DNA of 64,000 bases from Eucommia ulmoides (Eukaryota; Streptophyta; Magnoliopsida; Garryales; Eucommiaceae): contig CM028333.1 of NCBI GenBank assembly GCA_016647705.1, forward strand, positions 13,785,616 through 13,849,615. The letters run 5' to 3'. Made by a program: the position numbers and the translations under genes. The notes beneath the pieces were generated by a model. That model did no database searches and was not told the DNA's origin. It saw only the letters and a list, made by a program, of their open reading frames with translations. Positions 10,332-22,072 of the stretch are shown here, piece by piece; the first letter of the stretch is position 1, and every line of letters starts with the position of its first letter.

Positions 10332-13053
10332 TGTCACACCCCACCCCAGACACCCTTCATGTAGGGCCGGCATGACGTCGATATGACATCATCTAACAAA
10401 CTAACCAACCCCAAATATGACAATATAAAAAAAAATTCATCTATAACATATACACGGTTCCATCTGATAGGGATACACCGTCCCAATTATAATAACAACC
10501 CAGTATAATCTCATGCATCTCATTTTGATTCATCTCTGACACCTCGTCTCAAAATTCCTCTTAAATGACTCTACCGAGGGATCCACATAACTCTATCTAG
10601 CGCCAGTAGGGGACCAACCGACTCCTAACCATTTCACATGCAAGTGTACTGCCTTCTTAGTAAAATATTTTTATAATAATAATAATTTACTCTGCAACAA
10701 CTAAATGGATCAAGCTTAAATATGTAAACATCACATAACTCGTAAAGGTTTTCCTAATATTAGCAGTAAGAATAAAACACAATATATATATTCCTTGCAA
10801 AGTCATTTAGTATAAGAGTCATGCCAATCACCATAATAAATAATAATCACCCAGTATAAGCAAAATACCACATCTCAAAACACCACCCTCAAACACACAA
10901 ACGCTGGCCAGCCCTAGTGATCGTTTTAACCTCACGATCGGGAGTTGCAACGGTACCGTAACATTCATAGAAATGCCTTCCTACGAAATATACACACCCT
11001 TTTTTAGGGATAAATATAATCCACACCCCTGACGGGGAGAAATATAATCCACACTCGTTACGGGGAGAAACCACACCCCTTTTGGGAAGAACAACCATGG
11101 CATCGTCAAAATCAAATACAGCCTCATCGAAACACAATTCAATAAATATCGTCTACTCAACATTGTCAAATCACCACAACTACCACTTTTCTTCAAAACC
11201 AGCTTTTAAATTCAAAAATCATATTTCGCACTTTCTTTTAAAGAAAACACCCGATTTTATCAAAACCACTTTTCCATCCTTTACTTTTAGACAACCAGGC
11301 ATTTTTAAAAAAATAGATGTTTCTTATTCTCTCTTTAAAAACACCGTCTAATTTCACCAAATCCAGCGGAAATTCATTTCCAACTTTTTTTTGAAATCTA
11401 TCGAAGTCCAGTTTACCAATTCATTCAAATCCTACTTGATCCATATCGTTTATAAATTCATACAGTTTAGGTAATCACAAATGTCATCTCATATATATAT
11501 AGAAAATAGTTAGGTAAGAAGACAGTACACTCACCTCGTCATCTGTTCTCCCAAACCTTCCCTGACCATACTCTATCGGGACGCTGGTGCCTGCGAACCT
11601 AATAGCAACAGAGCCTAAATTAATATATTTTCTAAAACACCCTAATCGTGCAATGCAGACTCTATATTTCGAATTGTTACTATTTTATACACCACGTACT
11701 TAAAAGTAATTTATTGTTACGAATTTATTAAAATTTTAGGATTTGTAACACTAGATAAAATTTAATTTCATGAGAATTATTCATCGATTGAAATTTCACC
11801 TGTTTCCCAGTCGATTGGCGATCACGTGATCGGTTTTAGATTTCCCTGGGGTAGTTTCTGCAAATTCCCCTTTTTTTTCTCCTTTTTTTTTTTTTTTTTT
11901 TCCCCTTCTCTTCTTCCCCGTTTCCTGTCTCCGCTTTCCGTTACTGTTTGCTGCTTTGGGTGTCCTCCGGCCAGCCACGCACCACACGACGGCAAGGCAC
12001 AACCCCCTACGCACACCATCACAGACGTCCGACGGCCGACGACCGACCACCCACACCTCCACCGACCGGACAAAACTGATGAACACTCCTCCACGCACAG
12101 TGTCGTTGGTCCGGAAACACCCACCACAGCCACGCCACTCAAAACCAGAAACAGAAAACACCCACGCCGCCGTACGCCACCCTCGACGATCGACAATCGT
12201 CCGAACCCACTCACGCCCATACTCGTCGAATCTCGCCACTCCCTCCACGCTGATCTCTCTTTCTCTCTCCTCTGCTCCTGGTTCTGGTTTTACTGCCAGT
12301 ATCCACACACTCCACCCACTCAGCCGGAGAGACGGCGACAACACCCCCACTAGACCGACAATGACGCCCACCCAATGATACAACTACGGTGATCGAACCA
12401 CACACACAAAATGCACACCCCCCGCAGCACCCCTGCTAGAGCAACGGCCACGGTCCGAATCTCGCCATCGTCGAACTCTCTCTCTCTCTCTCTAAACGGA
12501 CCGACGAGCCTCTACGCCGATGATCACACCCCCATGCACCTCCGACACCTTTGCCGACGATCGATTCTCAACCCAAGTCCTCGGCTTGCTATCTCTTTCT
12601 CTCTTCTCTCTCTCTCTAGATTTTCTAAGTGATTCTAGATTGTTTCTCAGATCTCTCCTCAATTCCACAAGATTGTGTATATAATGCATGAGATTAGTAG
12701 GAGAAATCGTCCCTGGCTTGCCACGTCGCCTTCGCCGAACTTCTCTTGCCGGCCGGTTGGAGTCCAGTTACGCACATGGCATTTTTCTTCCTTTTTTTTT
12801 TTTTTTAAACTTTTAATTAAAATGCACTTTCCTCCCCCAACTTTCTTTAAGATGTTATTTTAATCATTTTCAACTTTTTTCAAGTTTCTAAAATTATAAT
12901 TTCACCCTTACTATTTTAAATTTTGATTCTCATTATCAATTTGGATCTCAAGTTTAATTTCCATGTTTTCTAAATTTCAAATTTGACCCCGAATTTTCCC
13001 ATACTTTAAAATGCAACTATTAATGACGTACCTATTATGATTTGGGCCTTACA
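10332..13053 (-). mobile_element. Solo LTR D, Ty3-gypsy (Del/Tekay-like), 2722 bp, TSD ACTCT
   Basis: Plus-strand ends TGTCACACCCC...GGGCCTTACA with perfect 5-bp duplications ACTCT at 10327-10331 and 13054-13058. Sense orientation is minus (TGTAAGGCCC start). It shares its 3' third with solo LTR E, including CCAGTAGGGGACC and GCAAGTGTACTG. The middle (11830-12640) is GC-rich with pyrimidine tracts and CT microsatellites, which creates long overlapping ORFs on both strands that I do not take as genes. A perfect 14-bp palindrome CGATCACGTGATCG lies at about 11819-11832. Confidence 0.9.
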
Positions 13054-13058
13054 ACTCT

Positions 13059-13414
13059 TGTAGGTATGGGTCACATATACCCTTGGAGGACTCAAAATGA
13101 GAGTTGTCGTGAGGTCGCGACTACGGGAATGGACATGTTCCCTAATAATTTTCATGAGAATCAAGATCAAAGTGCATGGCCATTAATAGCACCAACCCAT
13201 GAACCATACCTAAATATCGATGTTGTATGGGTAACAATTGAACTTTGACTTAAAGAGTCTAGTTCAAGATATAGTTCACCACGATTCTTCAAAGGGAAAA
13301 CCATTAACACTAAGTAAGGTTCAAGCCCTGAAGACACTTTCACCTATTACACAGTATAAAGTTTCCCATATTTTCTATATATGTTGAATAACGGTTTTGA
13401 AATTTGTGAGGGAT
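13059..13414 (+). mobile_element. Copia 1, 3' non-coding region and polypurine tract
   Basis: Continues copia 1 after solo LTR D. A purine-rich GTGAGGGA precedes TGTTACAAAC at 13415, which fits a polypurine tract and LTR start. The 68-codon open frame near 13042-13248 bridges the LTR D border and is not a gene. Confidence 0.6.
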
Positions 13415-14025
13415 TGTTACAAACTTTGTAAGTTTTTTTTTTTAAAAACAAAAAAAAAAACAAAAGCATTAATTAAAAATTTCAAAACCTCCATTCTAAT
13501 TTATTAAGTTTTCTGTTTTATTTGATAATTATTATAATTAATTTTTAATTTTTATTATGTGTTTATTGTTAATTATTGAGTTTTTTTTTTTTTTTTTTTA
13601 TTATTATTATTACTATTATTATTGTGTAAGTCCTATAATTTTTTACACTATATAAAATGGGTTGGCTACTCTTTGAAAGATATAGAAAATATCCTAAGAG
13701 TTCCTCCTACTACTAGCGTACATCTTTATGATATATTCAAAGACAATTAGTTCATTAGTCTTTCGATGGACGTAAACCCTGACAGGACATGCTTTTAAGC
13801 AACGGTTGTATCTTGGAGTAGCCATTGTTGTCAGAACCTTCCCGTAGGAAGGTAATCGTTACTTTAAGTCAACGATCATTCGTGCTTCCTTGAGCTCACA
13901 GGCTAGTTATTTTTTTTTTACTTATTTTATTATTTATACTTTTGGAGAGGTTTCTTATTTATATTTATAATTTTAATATTTATTTAAATTATTCTAAAAA
14001 AATCATATAATTTTTATAACAACCT
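13415..14025 (+). mobile_element. Probable 3' LTR of copia 1 (right border approximate)
   Basis: Begins TGTTACAAACTTTG after the purine tract. It contains poly-A, poly-T and ATT runs (13433-13625) and a TATA-like TATATAAAATGG near 13650. No second LTR copy is in the window, so the 3' border is a guess from the change in sequence character. Confidence 0.4.
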
Positions 14026-14706
14026 CTCATTTGTGTGTGTAATATACGTCACAAACACCTGTCGCCACCGCCACCATAGTCAACACCTACCTTATAGACG
14101 GTTCCATCGCCTTCCGGTTACCCTCTATATTTCTAATCTAAATTCTCTTTGTAGTGTATATGGGGAGGGGGGTGCTTGGATCTACAAATCCGAGAGACGA
14201 CATACATTAAGATCACAATATACTGACAATTTAATTAAGTATATAAAAAAATATCATATGTGTGTGTGTGTGTGTGATTATATAAAGAGATAGAAGATAA
14301 AAAAAAATAGAAAGATAGTTTGCATGGAGGCTAGAGCTCGTTCAGGCAGCACGGTGGTTCTCGAAAAAATGGTTTTGGAGGTTTGGGGCAAGAGTTGGAG
14401 GCAAGGATTCTGGAGGTTCGGTACAGAAGTTGGAGGCAGTGGTGTTGGAGGTTCGGGTTCAGGCGGCGCGACAAAATAAAGGTAAAATAATAATTGCATT
14501 AACTTTATTTTTTTTTAAAAAAATTATATATATTATTAAAGATAAAAATAAATAGGTAATTGATTACAAATTTTTTTTCCTTCAAAAAGTTTTCATAGTA
14601 TTTGATAAAAAAAATAGGAAATTATTATAGTCGGGTCTCAAATGTGTGTCATTTGACAATTTTCGGTAAAGTTAACATTTTTTAGTGTGCAATAATCACC
14701 AAAAAT
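14026..14706. other. Spacer with GT microsatellite and GGAGGTTnGG repeats
   Basis: Holds a (GT)n run near 14257-14276. At 14320-14470 is an imperfect repeat of TTGGAGG(C/T)... units, roughly 30-40 bp each. No gene or transposon end is recognised. The short ORFs on both strands follow the repeat. Confidence 0.5.
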
Positions 14707-14864
14707 TGTTAATGTAATAATGGGCATGGCCCACTTGGCCCATTAGGATAAAACCTTAACCCCCACTTTCCTTATAAATACTTGTGTATAGCGTTGTATT
14801 CTTTGTATCTCTTTCTCATAATATCAATATATTGTTTATGTTTCATACTTCTCAATTATCTTAA
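14707..14864 (+). mobile_element. 5' LTR of copia 2 (about 158 bp)
   Basis: TGTTAATGTAATAATGGGC to about CAATTATCTTAA. It matches the 3' LTR at 19147-19306 along almost its full length. It carries the GGCCCACTTGGCCCATTA palindromic block. TATAAATACTTG lies at 14774 and the transcription start should be shortly after. A short LTR of this kind is usual for Ty1-copia elements with an initiator tRNA-Met primer. Confidence 0.85.
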
Positions 14865-14866
14865 TA

Positions 14867-14878
14867 TGGTATTAGAGC
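14867..14878 (+). mobile_element. Primer-binding site of copia 2 (initiator tRNA-Met)
   Basis: TGGTATTAGAGC differs by one base from TGGTATCAGAGC, the complement of the 3' end of plant initiator tRNA-Met. It lies two bases after the 5' LTR. Confidence 0.85.
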
Positions 14879-15324
14879 AAGTCTTTCTTGGACCTGTTCT
14901 TTCTATATATTTTTTCGAAACCCTAAAGCTTCCGTTGTCGTCTTCTTTTTTCTCCTGTGATTTTCGTCGCTACTACAGGTTTCATCACCATTCCAACATC
15001 AACAAACACCACACCACCATCTTTGTCTTATAGAGATGAACACAACGCCAACAAAATCACCGCCACCAGAGCACGAACGTGTCCTCACGCACCTCCCATA
15101 CCCTACAATACCTCCAATATTCGCTGTCTTGGATTTTGATCTCTACTGCCTCAACCAGAACTCAAAATCCATCTCACAATATGCCATCAGAACCATCTCG
15201 ATAAAATGATTACAACGACACAAACACTTGCCCTATCCGACCTTGCGCGTGCCCTTACGCATGGCTTGAAGCTGTCTGCCCATTTATCACTTGAGATCTA
15301 CTCGCCATCGCTAAACCTTTGTGC

Positions 15325-15515
15325 CACGTCAGCCCCTAACAAGCATAGTCAGCGCCCAATCAGCATCCACGTCAGCGTTACGTTAGCACCACATTATCAT
15401 CTACATTAGCTGCCACGTCAACATCGGTTATTTCATTGCCATGTGGCCACCACGTCATCATTGACCATTACCACATCAGCGTCTAATCATCCAATCTCTG
15501 CCACGTCACTGATTA
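15325..15515. promoter_or_regulatory. Cluster of CCACGTCA (G-box/CRE-like) motifs in the copia 2 leader
   Basis: Five CACGTCA cores and one CACATCA lie within about 190 bp (near 15326, 15367, 15413, 15449, 15470 and 15502), mostly preceded by GC or TC. CCACGTCA is a known core for plant bZIP factors. The cluster lies where gag should begin, and no gag frame survives. Whether it is active is unknown. Confidence 0.6.
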
Positions 15516-15892
15516 TTTGAGGTAATCTTCTTCAGAGTTCAGGCCTTTTTTGACCAATTTTCTGCAAATTTAGACCGATTTCAAGGGTTTTTGGACGTTC
15601 TGATTCTGTTTTTGGCCTCTGTTTTGTGGTTTGAGACTCACATAATATACTTTTTGTTATATTTGTGTGGTTCCTAAATCGGTTTACTTATTTTTCACTT
15701 GGTTTTTGAAGATTTAATATCGGTTCCTAGACAATTTCAGCATTCCGGATCTATCTGTGATCTCTATTTAATCAAATTTGGATCACACAATATAGTTCTC
15801 TTTATATTATTGATTCGGTTCATCATGGAGATTTGATCAGTTTAAGGGGCTCTCAATCAATTCTTCACAAGTATAGACAGGTTCCTGGATAA

Positions 15893-16375
15893 TTGATGGC
15901 AGTTTCTCTAGTTTCTCCAGGTTTAATAGAGATGTATGTGGGTTCTTCGCTCATTATCAATGCCAAAGAGGGTTCAGATCCTACCTCCAATACTGTAACC
16001 ATGTTTATTGCAAATTTAGCTTCACTCCTCCATCATATATTCTCCAAAAATGGTACAAATCTTTCCTCTGCTCTTTCACTTACTACAGGTAACTCTTCTT
16101 GGTTCTTTGATTCTTCTTGTTGTAACCATATGACATCTGATCCCAACATTTTTTCAACCAAACTCTTCGCTGTGAATATCCCTAGTATTCATACTACTGA
16201 TGGTTCTCAAATACGTGTTACTCATACCGGTCAGGATTCTACCTCTCATCTTGTTATTCTTGACACGAATTTGATTCAGAAACTCACCTTAAATCTCTTA
16301 TCTATTGGAAAACTTTGTGAATTAGGATTTGAAGCCATATTTTCTAATAGTGGTTGTCGTGTGCAGGATCCTTAA
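15893..16375 (+). pseudogene. Copia 2 pol: protease and GAG-pre-integrase start
   Basis: An open stretch of 160 codons. It contains SSWFFDSSCCNHMT, the copia aspartic protease site, where the usual catalytic DSG or DTG reads DSS. Then come the typical ILDTNLIQKLTLNLLSIGKL block and the L-G-F-x-x-x-F block. It ends in a stop before the GAG-pre-integrase domain, whose GTxxKVGxLFELNNLYLP block can still be read after 16376 across stops. The changed catalytic triplet and the lost gag upstream mark a dead element. Confidence 0.85.
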
Positions 16376-17394
16376 ACAGGAGAAACCCTTGGGACTGCTT
16401 GTAAAGTTGGATGTCTATTTGAACTCAACAATTTGTATCTTCCATCTCCAACTCCAAAACCACCATAACCACATGTTTCTTCATCAACCTGTGCACCCTT
16501 ACCACCACTATTAGTATCCTCCTCATCATCATAATTCTTATCTCCACAGCCACCAGTGTTTCTATCACTATCCCAAATTTGCAATTCTCGGTTAGGCGCC
16601 AACTCAAATCGCTTATCTCTAGCGATCAACTAGGTTCAGTTCAGTATGAGTCCTTTTAGTATCCTCCTCTTCCTCATGCCTCGATGGGTAGTTGTCATTA
16701 CTTTGATATCTTTGTGGACGACTACTCTCGATATACATAATTTTTCTTATAAAACATCGATCTGAACTGTTCCAAATATACTCTGAGTTTTCTTCTATGG
16801 TTCAAATCCAATTTTCTAAAAATATCACAAAGTTTTTTCGCTTAGATAATGCAATGGAATACAAGGATCGGGCCTTTCTTTACCTGCTTCACAAAAATGT
16901 CACGCTCCCATATCGCTCGTATCCTAGTACATTCTAAAAAAATGGACAAGCCTAACACAAACATAGACATATTCTTGACACAGTTTGTGCTCTCCTTATT
17001 TCTCTATCATGTTCTGAGCGTTTTTGGGGTGATGCTGCCTTACAGTCGTCTACACAATAATTTGTATCCCTTCCACTACAATCCATAATCAATCTCTATT
17101 TTAGCGTCTTTTCGGTAAACCTCTCGATTACTCTAAACTTAGAGTCTTTAGTTGTGTTTGTTTGTTATTCTCAAACCACACGAACAAAGAAAACTGTAAC
17201 CAAGGGCTCATCTGTGTTGTTTTCTTGGATATGGCATTGAACATAAAGAGTATCGGTGCTGGGATCCAATTTTTAAAACTCTTTGTATCTTCCGACATGT
17301 CGTTTTTTGAGAACATCAAATATTTTTTTCTTTATGGTCATTTGACATGTAAACCATCACCAACTCCAGATTCTTTAATGATCCATTCATTGAG
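16376..17394 (+). pseudogene. Copia 2 pol: GAG-pre-integrase and integrase, decayed
   Basis: Plus strand, frames shift repeatedly. Recognisable blocks are FDIFVDDYSRYTW-like sequence near 16695, the LDNAMEY block near 16840 and the SGERFWGDAAL-like block near 17015. A GYGIEHKGYRCWDP-like block follows near 17225-17275. No single frame spans the domain. Confidence 0.75.
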
Positions 17395-18548
17395 TTGTTT
17401 CCTAAGGATACAGTTTCAGGTACTGTTGAGTCCATTCCAATACCACTAGTTGAGCCCAGTCCTGAACCATATGATGAGTCCACCCCAGTATCACCAGCTG
17501 AACCCACTCCAGAACCACCAGTTGATCTTACCCCTCCAACTCCAGCAACCATGCCTGAGACTTCTCCTATAGCTGATGATTATGTACCGATTGCCTCTGA
17601 GACCCACGCTCCAGATTACTCCCGCCGCTCTACCAGGGTAACTCATCATCCACCTTACCTTACTGATTTTCATTGCTTTTCTACTATACTTCATTTGTAT
17701 GAGCCTCAATCCTATAAAAAGACTACTACTAATCATCTTTGGCAGAAAGCAATGGATGAAGAACTTCAGGCCCTCACTAAAACTCACACCTGGGATATTG
17801 TTGATCTGCCCCCTGGAAAAACTCATATTGCGTGCAAATAGGTGTTTAAGATCAAGAAGCTTTCTGAAGGCTCCATTGAACGATATAAAGCCCGACTTAT
17901 TGCCAAGGGATTTGCTCAAGAATATAGTATTGACTATGAAGAGATATTTGCTCTAGTGGCGAAGCTCACATCTGTCTATACACTTCTTGATGTTGCCGCC
18001 ATTCGAAATTGAACTCTCTTTTAAATGGATGTCAAAAATACATTTATCAATGGTGATCTTCTTGAGAAAGTCTATATGCATACCCCTTCCAACCTGGTTG
18101 CCCCTCGAAATAAAGTTTGTCGCCTTTGTCCTGCCCTATATAGTTTGAAACAAGCTCCACGTGCTTGGTTCGCCAAATTCAGCACCACCATTTATCAGTT
18201 TGGATTCACACCTAATGCTCATGATTCGGCTCTATTTATTCGTCACACTACCAATAGTATTATTATTTTTTTATTGTACGTGGATGACATGGTTGTTACT
18301 GGAGATGATCTACGCGGTATTTCTGAACTCAAAAAAAATTCAGTAGACAATTCGAGATGAAAGATCTTGGCGTGCTCACTTATTTTTTTGGCCTCGAAAT
18401 CTCGTTCGGGATCACTGACATTAGACTTACTCTACTCAATGGTTCACCTCTTCAAGATGCCACTCTATATTGCCAACTAGTTGAAAGTCTTGTACATATC
18501 ACTGTCACTTACCTCAACATTGCCTATGTCGTTCATCAGGTCAGCTAG
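17395..18548 (+). pseudogene. Copia 2 pol: Pro-rich linker and reverse transcriptase
   Basis: A 148-codon open stretch (17395-17841) holds a Pro/Glu/Thr-rich linker, then RRSTRVTHHP and WQKAMDEELQAL, the usual start of the copia RT. After one stop the RT continues with IERYKARLIAKGFAQE and the DVKNTFINGDL block. It ends with CPALYSLKQAPRAWF and the catalytic YVDDM near 18280. A frameshift near 18355 leads to MKDLGVLTYFFGLEI. An internal deletion follows near 18450. Confidence 0.9.
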
Positions 18549-19134
18549 TCTTTGTCTGCTCCTTAGACCACCCATTACTCGGCTATTTTTCGCATCCTTC
18601 GGTATGTCATGGGTATTTTATTTCATGGACTTCATTTCTCAGCTCAGTCTTCTCCCATCTTATAAGCTTATTCTGATGCTGATTGGGTCGGAGACCCCAC
18701 CGATAGACGTACAACTACTGGTTACAGTTTCTTCTTGGGTAACTCTCTCATTTCCTAGCGTAGTAGGAAACAAACTGTGGTTGTTTACTCTAGCACTGAA
18801 GCTGAATATCGTGTCATGGCTGATGTAACTCCAAAACTTCTCTGGCTTCGATGGCTACTCGCTGACATGGGTATCTCTTCTCCTACTGCCACTACCCTAC
18901 ATTGTAACAATAAGAGTGTTATTTAGATCGCTCACAATGATGTTTTCTACGAGCGTACAAAACACATCGAGACTAATTGACACTTTATCTGTCGTCATAT
19001 TCTCCATAATACGGTTTGTCTACAATCCGTCAGATCAGTCGATCAGACAGTAGATATCACTAAGGCTCATTTACCCGGACGCTTTCACTCTCTGATTTCC
19101 AAATTTAAGTTCACCTTCCACTTACCGCCTTGAG
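18549..19134 (+). pseudogene. Copia 2 pol: RNase H
   Basis: Reads AYSDADWVGDPTDRRTTTGYSFFLGNSL near 18665 and VVYSSTEAEYRVMAD near 18780, then LHCNNKSVI near 18900. ISTHIE-like sequence and the final block follow. Several stops occur. These are canonical Ty1-copia RNase H blocks. Confidence 0.9.
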
Positions 19135-19146
19135 TTTGAGGGAGGA

Positions 19147-19306
19147 TGTTAATGTAATAATGGGCTTGGCCTACTTGGCCTATTAAGGCAAAACCCTAAC
19201 CCCCACTTCTTTTGTAAATACTTGTATATGACGTTGTATTCTTTGCATCTCTTTTCTCATAATATCAATACACTATTCATGTTTTCCACTTCTCAATTAT
19301 CTCTCA
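19147..19306 (+). mobile_element. 3' LTR of copia 2 (about 160 bp)
   Basis: Begins TGTTAATGTAATAATGGGC directly after the polypurine tract GAGGGAGGA. It differs from the 5' LTR by scattered substitutions and small indels, so the insertion is not recent. I could not find a convincing 5-bp target duplication outside the two LTRs. Confidence 0.85.
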
Positions 19307-19949
19307 TTCTCAAATTTTAAACTCACCATCTTTCAACTGGTAAGGAGGATATATGTCCATTAAGACATTACTTGTATAATATAGGATTCGGTCCATTCGG
19401 ATATAGACATTATGTTTACATTTAGTCCAACACAAATTAAGTAAAAAAATAACATAGCAGGTAATTCAAATGTAAGATAAATTTTATTTTTTATCTTCTA
19501 ATTATTGATCAATTTCTATATAGTTCAACAAATTTGTAATTTTTACTTGAGAATGAGAGATTGAGGATGAAACAGTGGTGGTGGCATCAGAGAGAATGAA
19601 ACACACAAATTTATTCGAGCACATAGAAATTAATTAATAGTTAGAAGATCAAAAATAGAATTTGCCCTCAAATCTACACAACTATCTGCAAACACTGTCT
19701 TATCACAAATAATTTTTTTTAATATTTATTATAAAAAGAACAAATAATTGTAAAATATAAAGTCATTGCAAACGAATTAAAGAGTAAGGCAGCCTTTAAT
19801 TAAAAAAAAATCCCAATAAATTCACAATAATTATCATTGTAAACACTTTGCACACAATATATATATAAAAAATAAAAATATATATAAAAGGGCAAAAAAA
19901 AAAAAAAAACACGCCGAGTTTTTGCTGAAACAAAAGTGGAACTCAAATA
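19307..19949. other. AT-rich spacer, includes the 3' UTR of the b561 gene
   Basis: No gene or repeat recognised. The minus-strand region just below 19950 should hold the 3' UTR of the cytochrome b561 gene. It has a poly-A run at 19895-19909 on the plus strand and AT-rich sequence with AATAAA-like strings (near 19815, as its complement). Confidence 0.4.
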
Positions 19950-21962
19950 TTAGACATAACGAGCGAGGGCCACGGAGATATCGACGGCGATTCCAAAGAG
20001 GAGAACAAAGAGCCCGAGAAAGTTGATGAGGCGAGACTCTCTGCTTTTGGGGTCCCGCAACCCAAGCGCCGCCTGCATCAGCCCAGTCTCGGCAGTGCAA
20101 ATCGCCATGTAAAGCAGTGCCCTTCCCGCCGACACATGCCACGGCATCGCCGTCATCCTCGTCATCGATGATGTAGATCGCGAAAACATAAACAATCCAA
20201 ACCCGAATAACCACTGTAACCATAAATAAAATCAAGTTACCAATTTTACATTTTTTAATTTAATTTTGTCAAAAAAGAAAAAGAAAAATCAAAATATTTA
20301 ATTTTGCCTTCATCCCACCAAAATTGAAATATTTATTTTTGAAAATATTAGACTATACTTTAGAAATAATTTATTTATAATTTTTTACCCATATTTTTTC
20401 TTCATGTTTTATTTATTCAAATAATTTTTTTATCCATCACTTAATATCAACCAAATTCAAGGCCTTAACGGCAGTTTAGAACCCCCAAATTTTGAGATGT
20501 TTTCAAATTGACCTCTATATTTTTTATTTTAAAATATTTTATTAATATCACCTCAAATTAAAAAAAAAAAAAATCACAATTTTAATACAACCAATATATC
20601 AATTATCTTTTCTTTTGATATTTCCTCTAATTTCTCAGTGTCGACCCTGACTAAATTGAACTCATTTATTTTATATTAACTAAATGTTAAATTTTATTTA
20701 AAAACAACTAAAATATTAATAAGAAATTAAAATAAATTAATAAAGAACCGAAAACAAATTTCTCTAAAAATAGGATTAAATTAAAAAATAGAGACAAACA
20801 CTTTTTCCCCTAAAAAAAATAAAAATAAAAAAATCTGATAGCATAAATGTTACCAGCCCCACAACAGGATTTGTGACTAATTAGCCAAAAATGTTTTCTT
20901 TTTGGGTGTGATATTTCATATATATATATACGAGCCCGGCATGAAATCACGAACTAAAAAGTTAACCTGAATTTAAAAATAAAATAAATTTGTTGTTTAG
21001 ATAATAAAACAAAAAGATCAATAAAGTGTTATATACAAAATATATTTTAGGCATATAATTTGAATTCATATATTTTCATATTCTATTTTATAAATACGTA
21101 ATAAACAACTTTACTACTTGTCAAAAAGAAAATTAATCATTTTGCATAAATTATTTTATAATTTTTTGAAAATAAATAAATATATATTATATATTTATGT
21201 GATATTCTACTTTAATCTTTTTTTTTTTTTTTTTTTTTGTCTCTTAAGACATTAAATTAAATGATTGAGAAATATTTAGAGTTGTCTTATGTCCGTCATT
21301 TTTAACCAGAATTATAGGTGAAGAATTAGGTTAGCAATTACCTGCAAGCAAAAGAGGATGAAAGTGGATAAGCCTATCCAAGAATGCAAGGAATACATAT
21401 GAGTAAGGCTCTGTCTGTCATGAAACTTAAAAGCAGCATGTATTCCCACTATCCCAAGGCATATTGCTATTACATGCATAAACATGTGTGCAAACTTCTG
21501 CACTTTCCTCTCTGCTGGAATTGTCTTGTATGCCATCATTGCTGCTCATATATAAAAATTATCGCGTGAAACTGGCTCTAATACCACGAAAAAATGTATA
21601 AATGTGATTTGTCTATATTATAAGAGAAATTAAGGCAAAAATGTGTACCTTCACCCGCGAAGAAGATGAAGCCGAAGAACATAAGAAATGGATGGACCTA
21701 TTTAGAGAGGCATTATGAAATTTTAGGTAAAATATTCAATAATAACATCAAATATGTGTAAATATATGACTGAAGTAGTTGAAGTATTTTTTTTATTTAC
21801 ATTGAAAATGTGATCCGAGTTGTAAGAATCCAAGTCGATGCCCCCGCGATAATGCACCAACCAAACAAGCAAGAGGATGATAGCCGCTACCCCAAACAAG
21901 TGGGCTGCCACCGTTATGCGGGAGGCTGACTTGCGGTACCAGCCTCTCTCAAGTGAATCCAT
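19950..21962 (-). CDS. CYB561: Cytochrome b561 / transmembrane ascorbate ferrireductase, 4 exons, 224 aa
   Basis: Exons on the minus strand: 21962-21801, 21697-21649, 21541-21342 and 20213-19950. All introns are GT-AG and the phases join into 675 nt with stop. The protein starts [10 protein letters not shown]. It has six hydrophobic helices (about residues 16-36, 55-75, 88-108, 120-142, 160-180 and 197-217). The four haem histidines of the family are present: H56 (VHP), H89, H123 (YSLHSW) and H163 (MPWHV). HYRGG (residues 37-41) and MAYK (73-76) also match plant members. The family passes electrons from cytosolic ascorbate across a membrane, often the tonoplast, to monodehydroascorbate or ferric chelates. 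Length is usual for the short-tailed plant clade. The 1128-bp third intron is AT-rich with poly-T and no gene. I cannot say which of the four Arabidopsis paralogues it matches. Confidence 0.94.
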
Positions 21963-22064
21963 TGGTGGTGGTGGTAGTTGGTGGCGGCGATGGTGGTGGT
22001 GGGAGGGAGGAAAAAATGGAGTTCAAAATTTTGATTGCTATTGGTTATGTAATTTATGGAGGTC

Positions 22065-22072
22065 TATTTATA
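22065..22072 (-). promoter_or_regulatory. Probable TATA box of the b561 gene
   Basis: TATAAATA on the minus strand, about 103 bases upstream of the ATG at 21962. A start site near 22035 would leave a 5' UTR of roughly 70 bases containing GGCGG/CCACCACC-rich sequence (21963-22012). Confidence 0.55.

Noticed and set aside
11796-12383. Overlapping open frames of 195, 175, 140 and 132 codons on both strands
   Set aside because: All arise from the GC-rich, pyrimidine-tract centre of solo LTR D, where stop codons are rare. Composition is repeat-like and no family is recognisable.
14867-14878. Possible tRNA-Met gene fragment
   Set aside because: It is only the 12-base primer-binding site after a copia LTR, with no cloverleaf around it.
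17395-17560. Pro/Glu/Thr repeat that could be a novel low-complexity protein
   Set aside because: It is the normal Pro-rich linker between integrase and reverse transcriptase of a Ty1-copia polyprotein.
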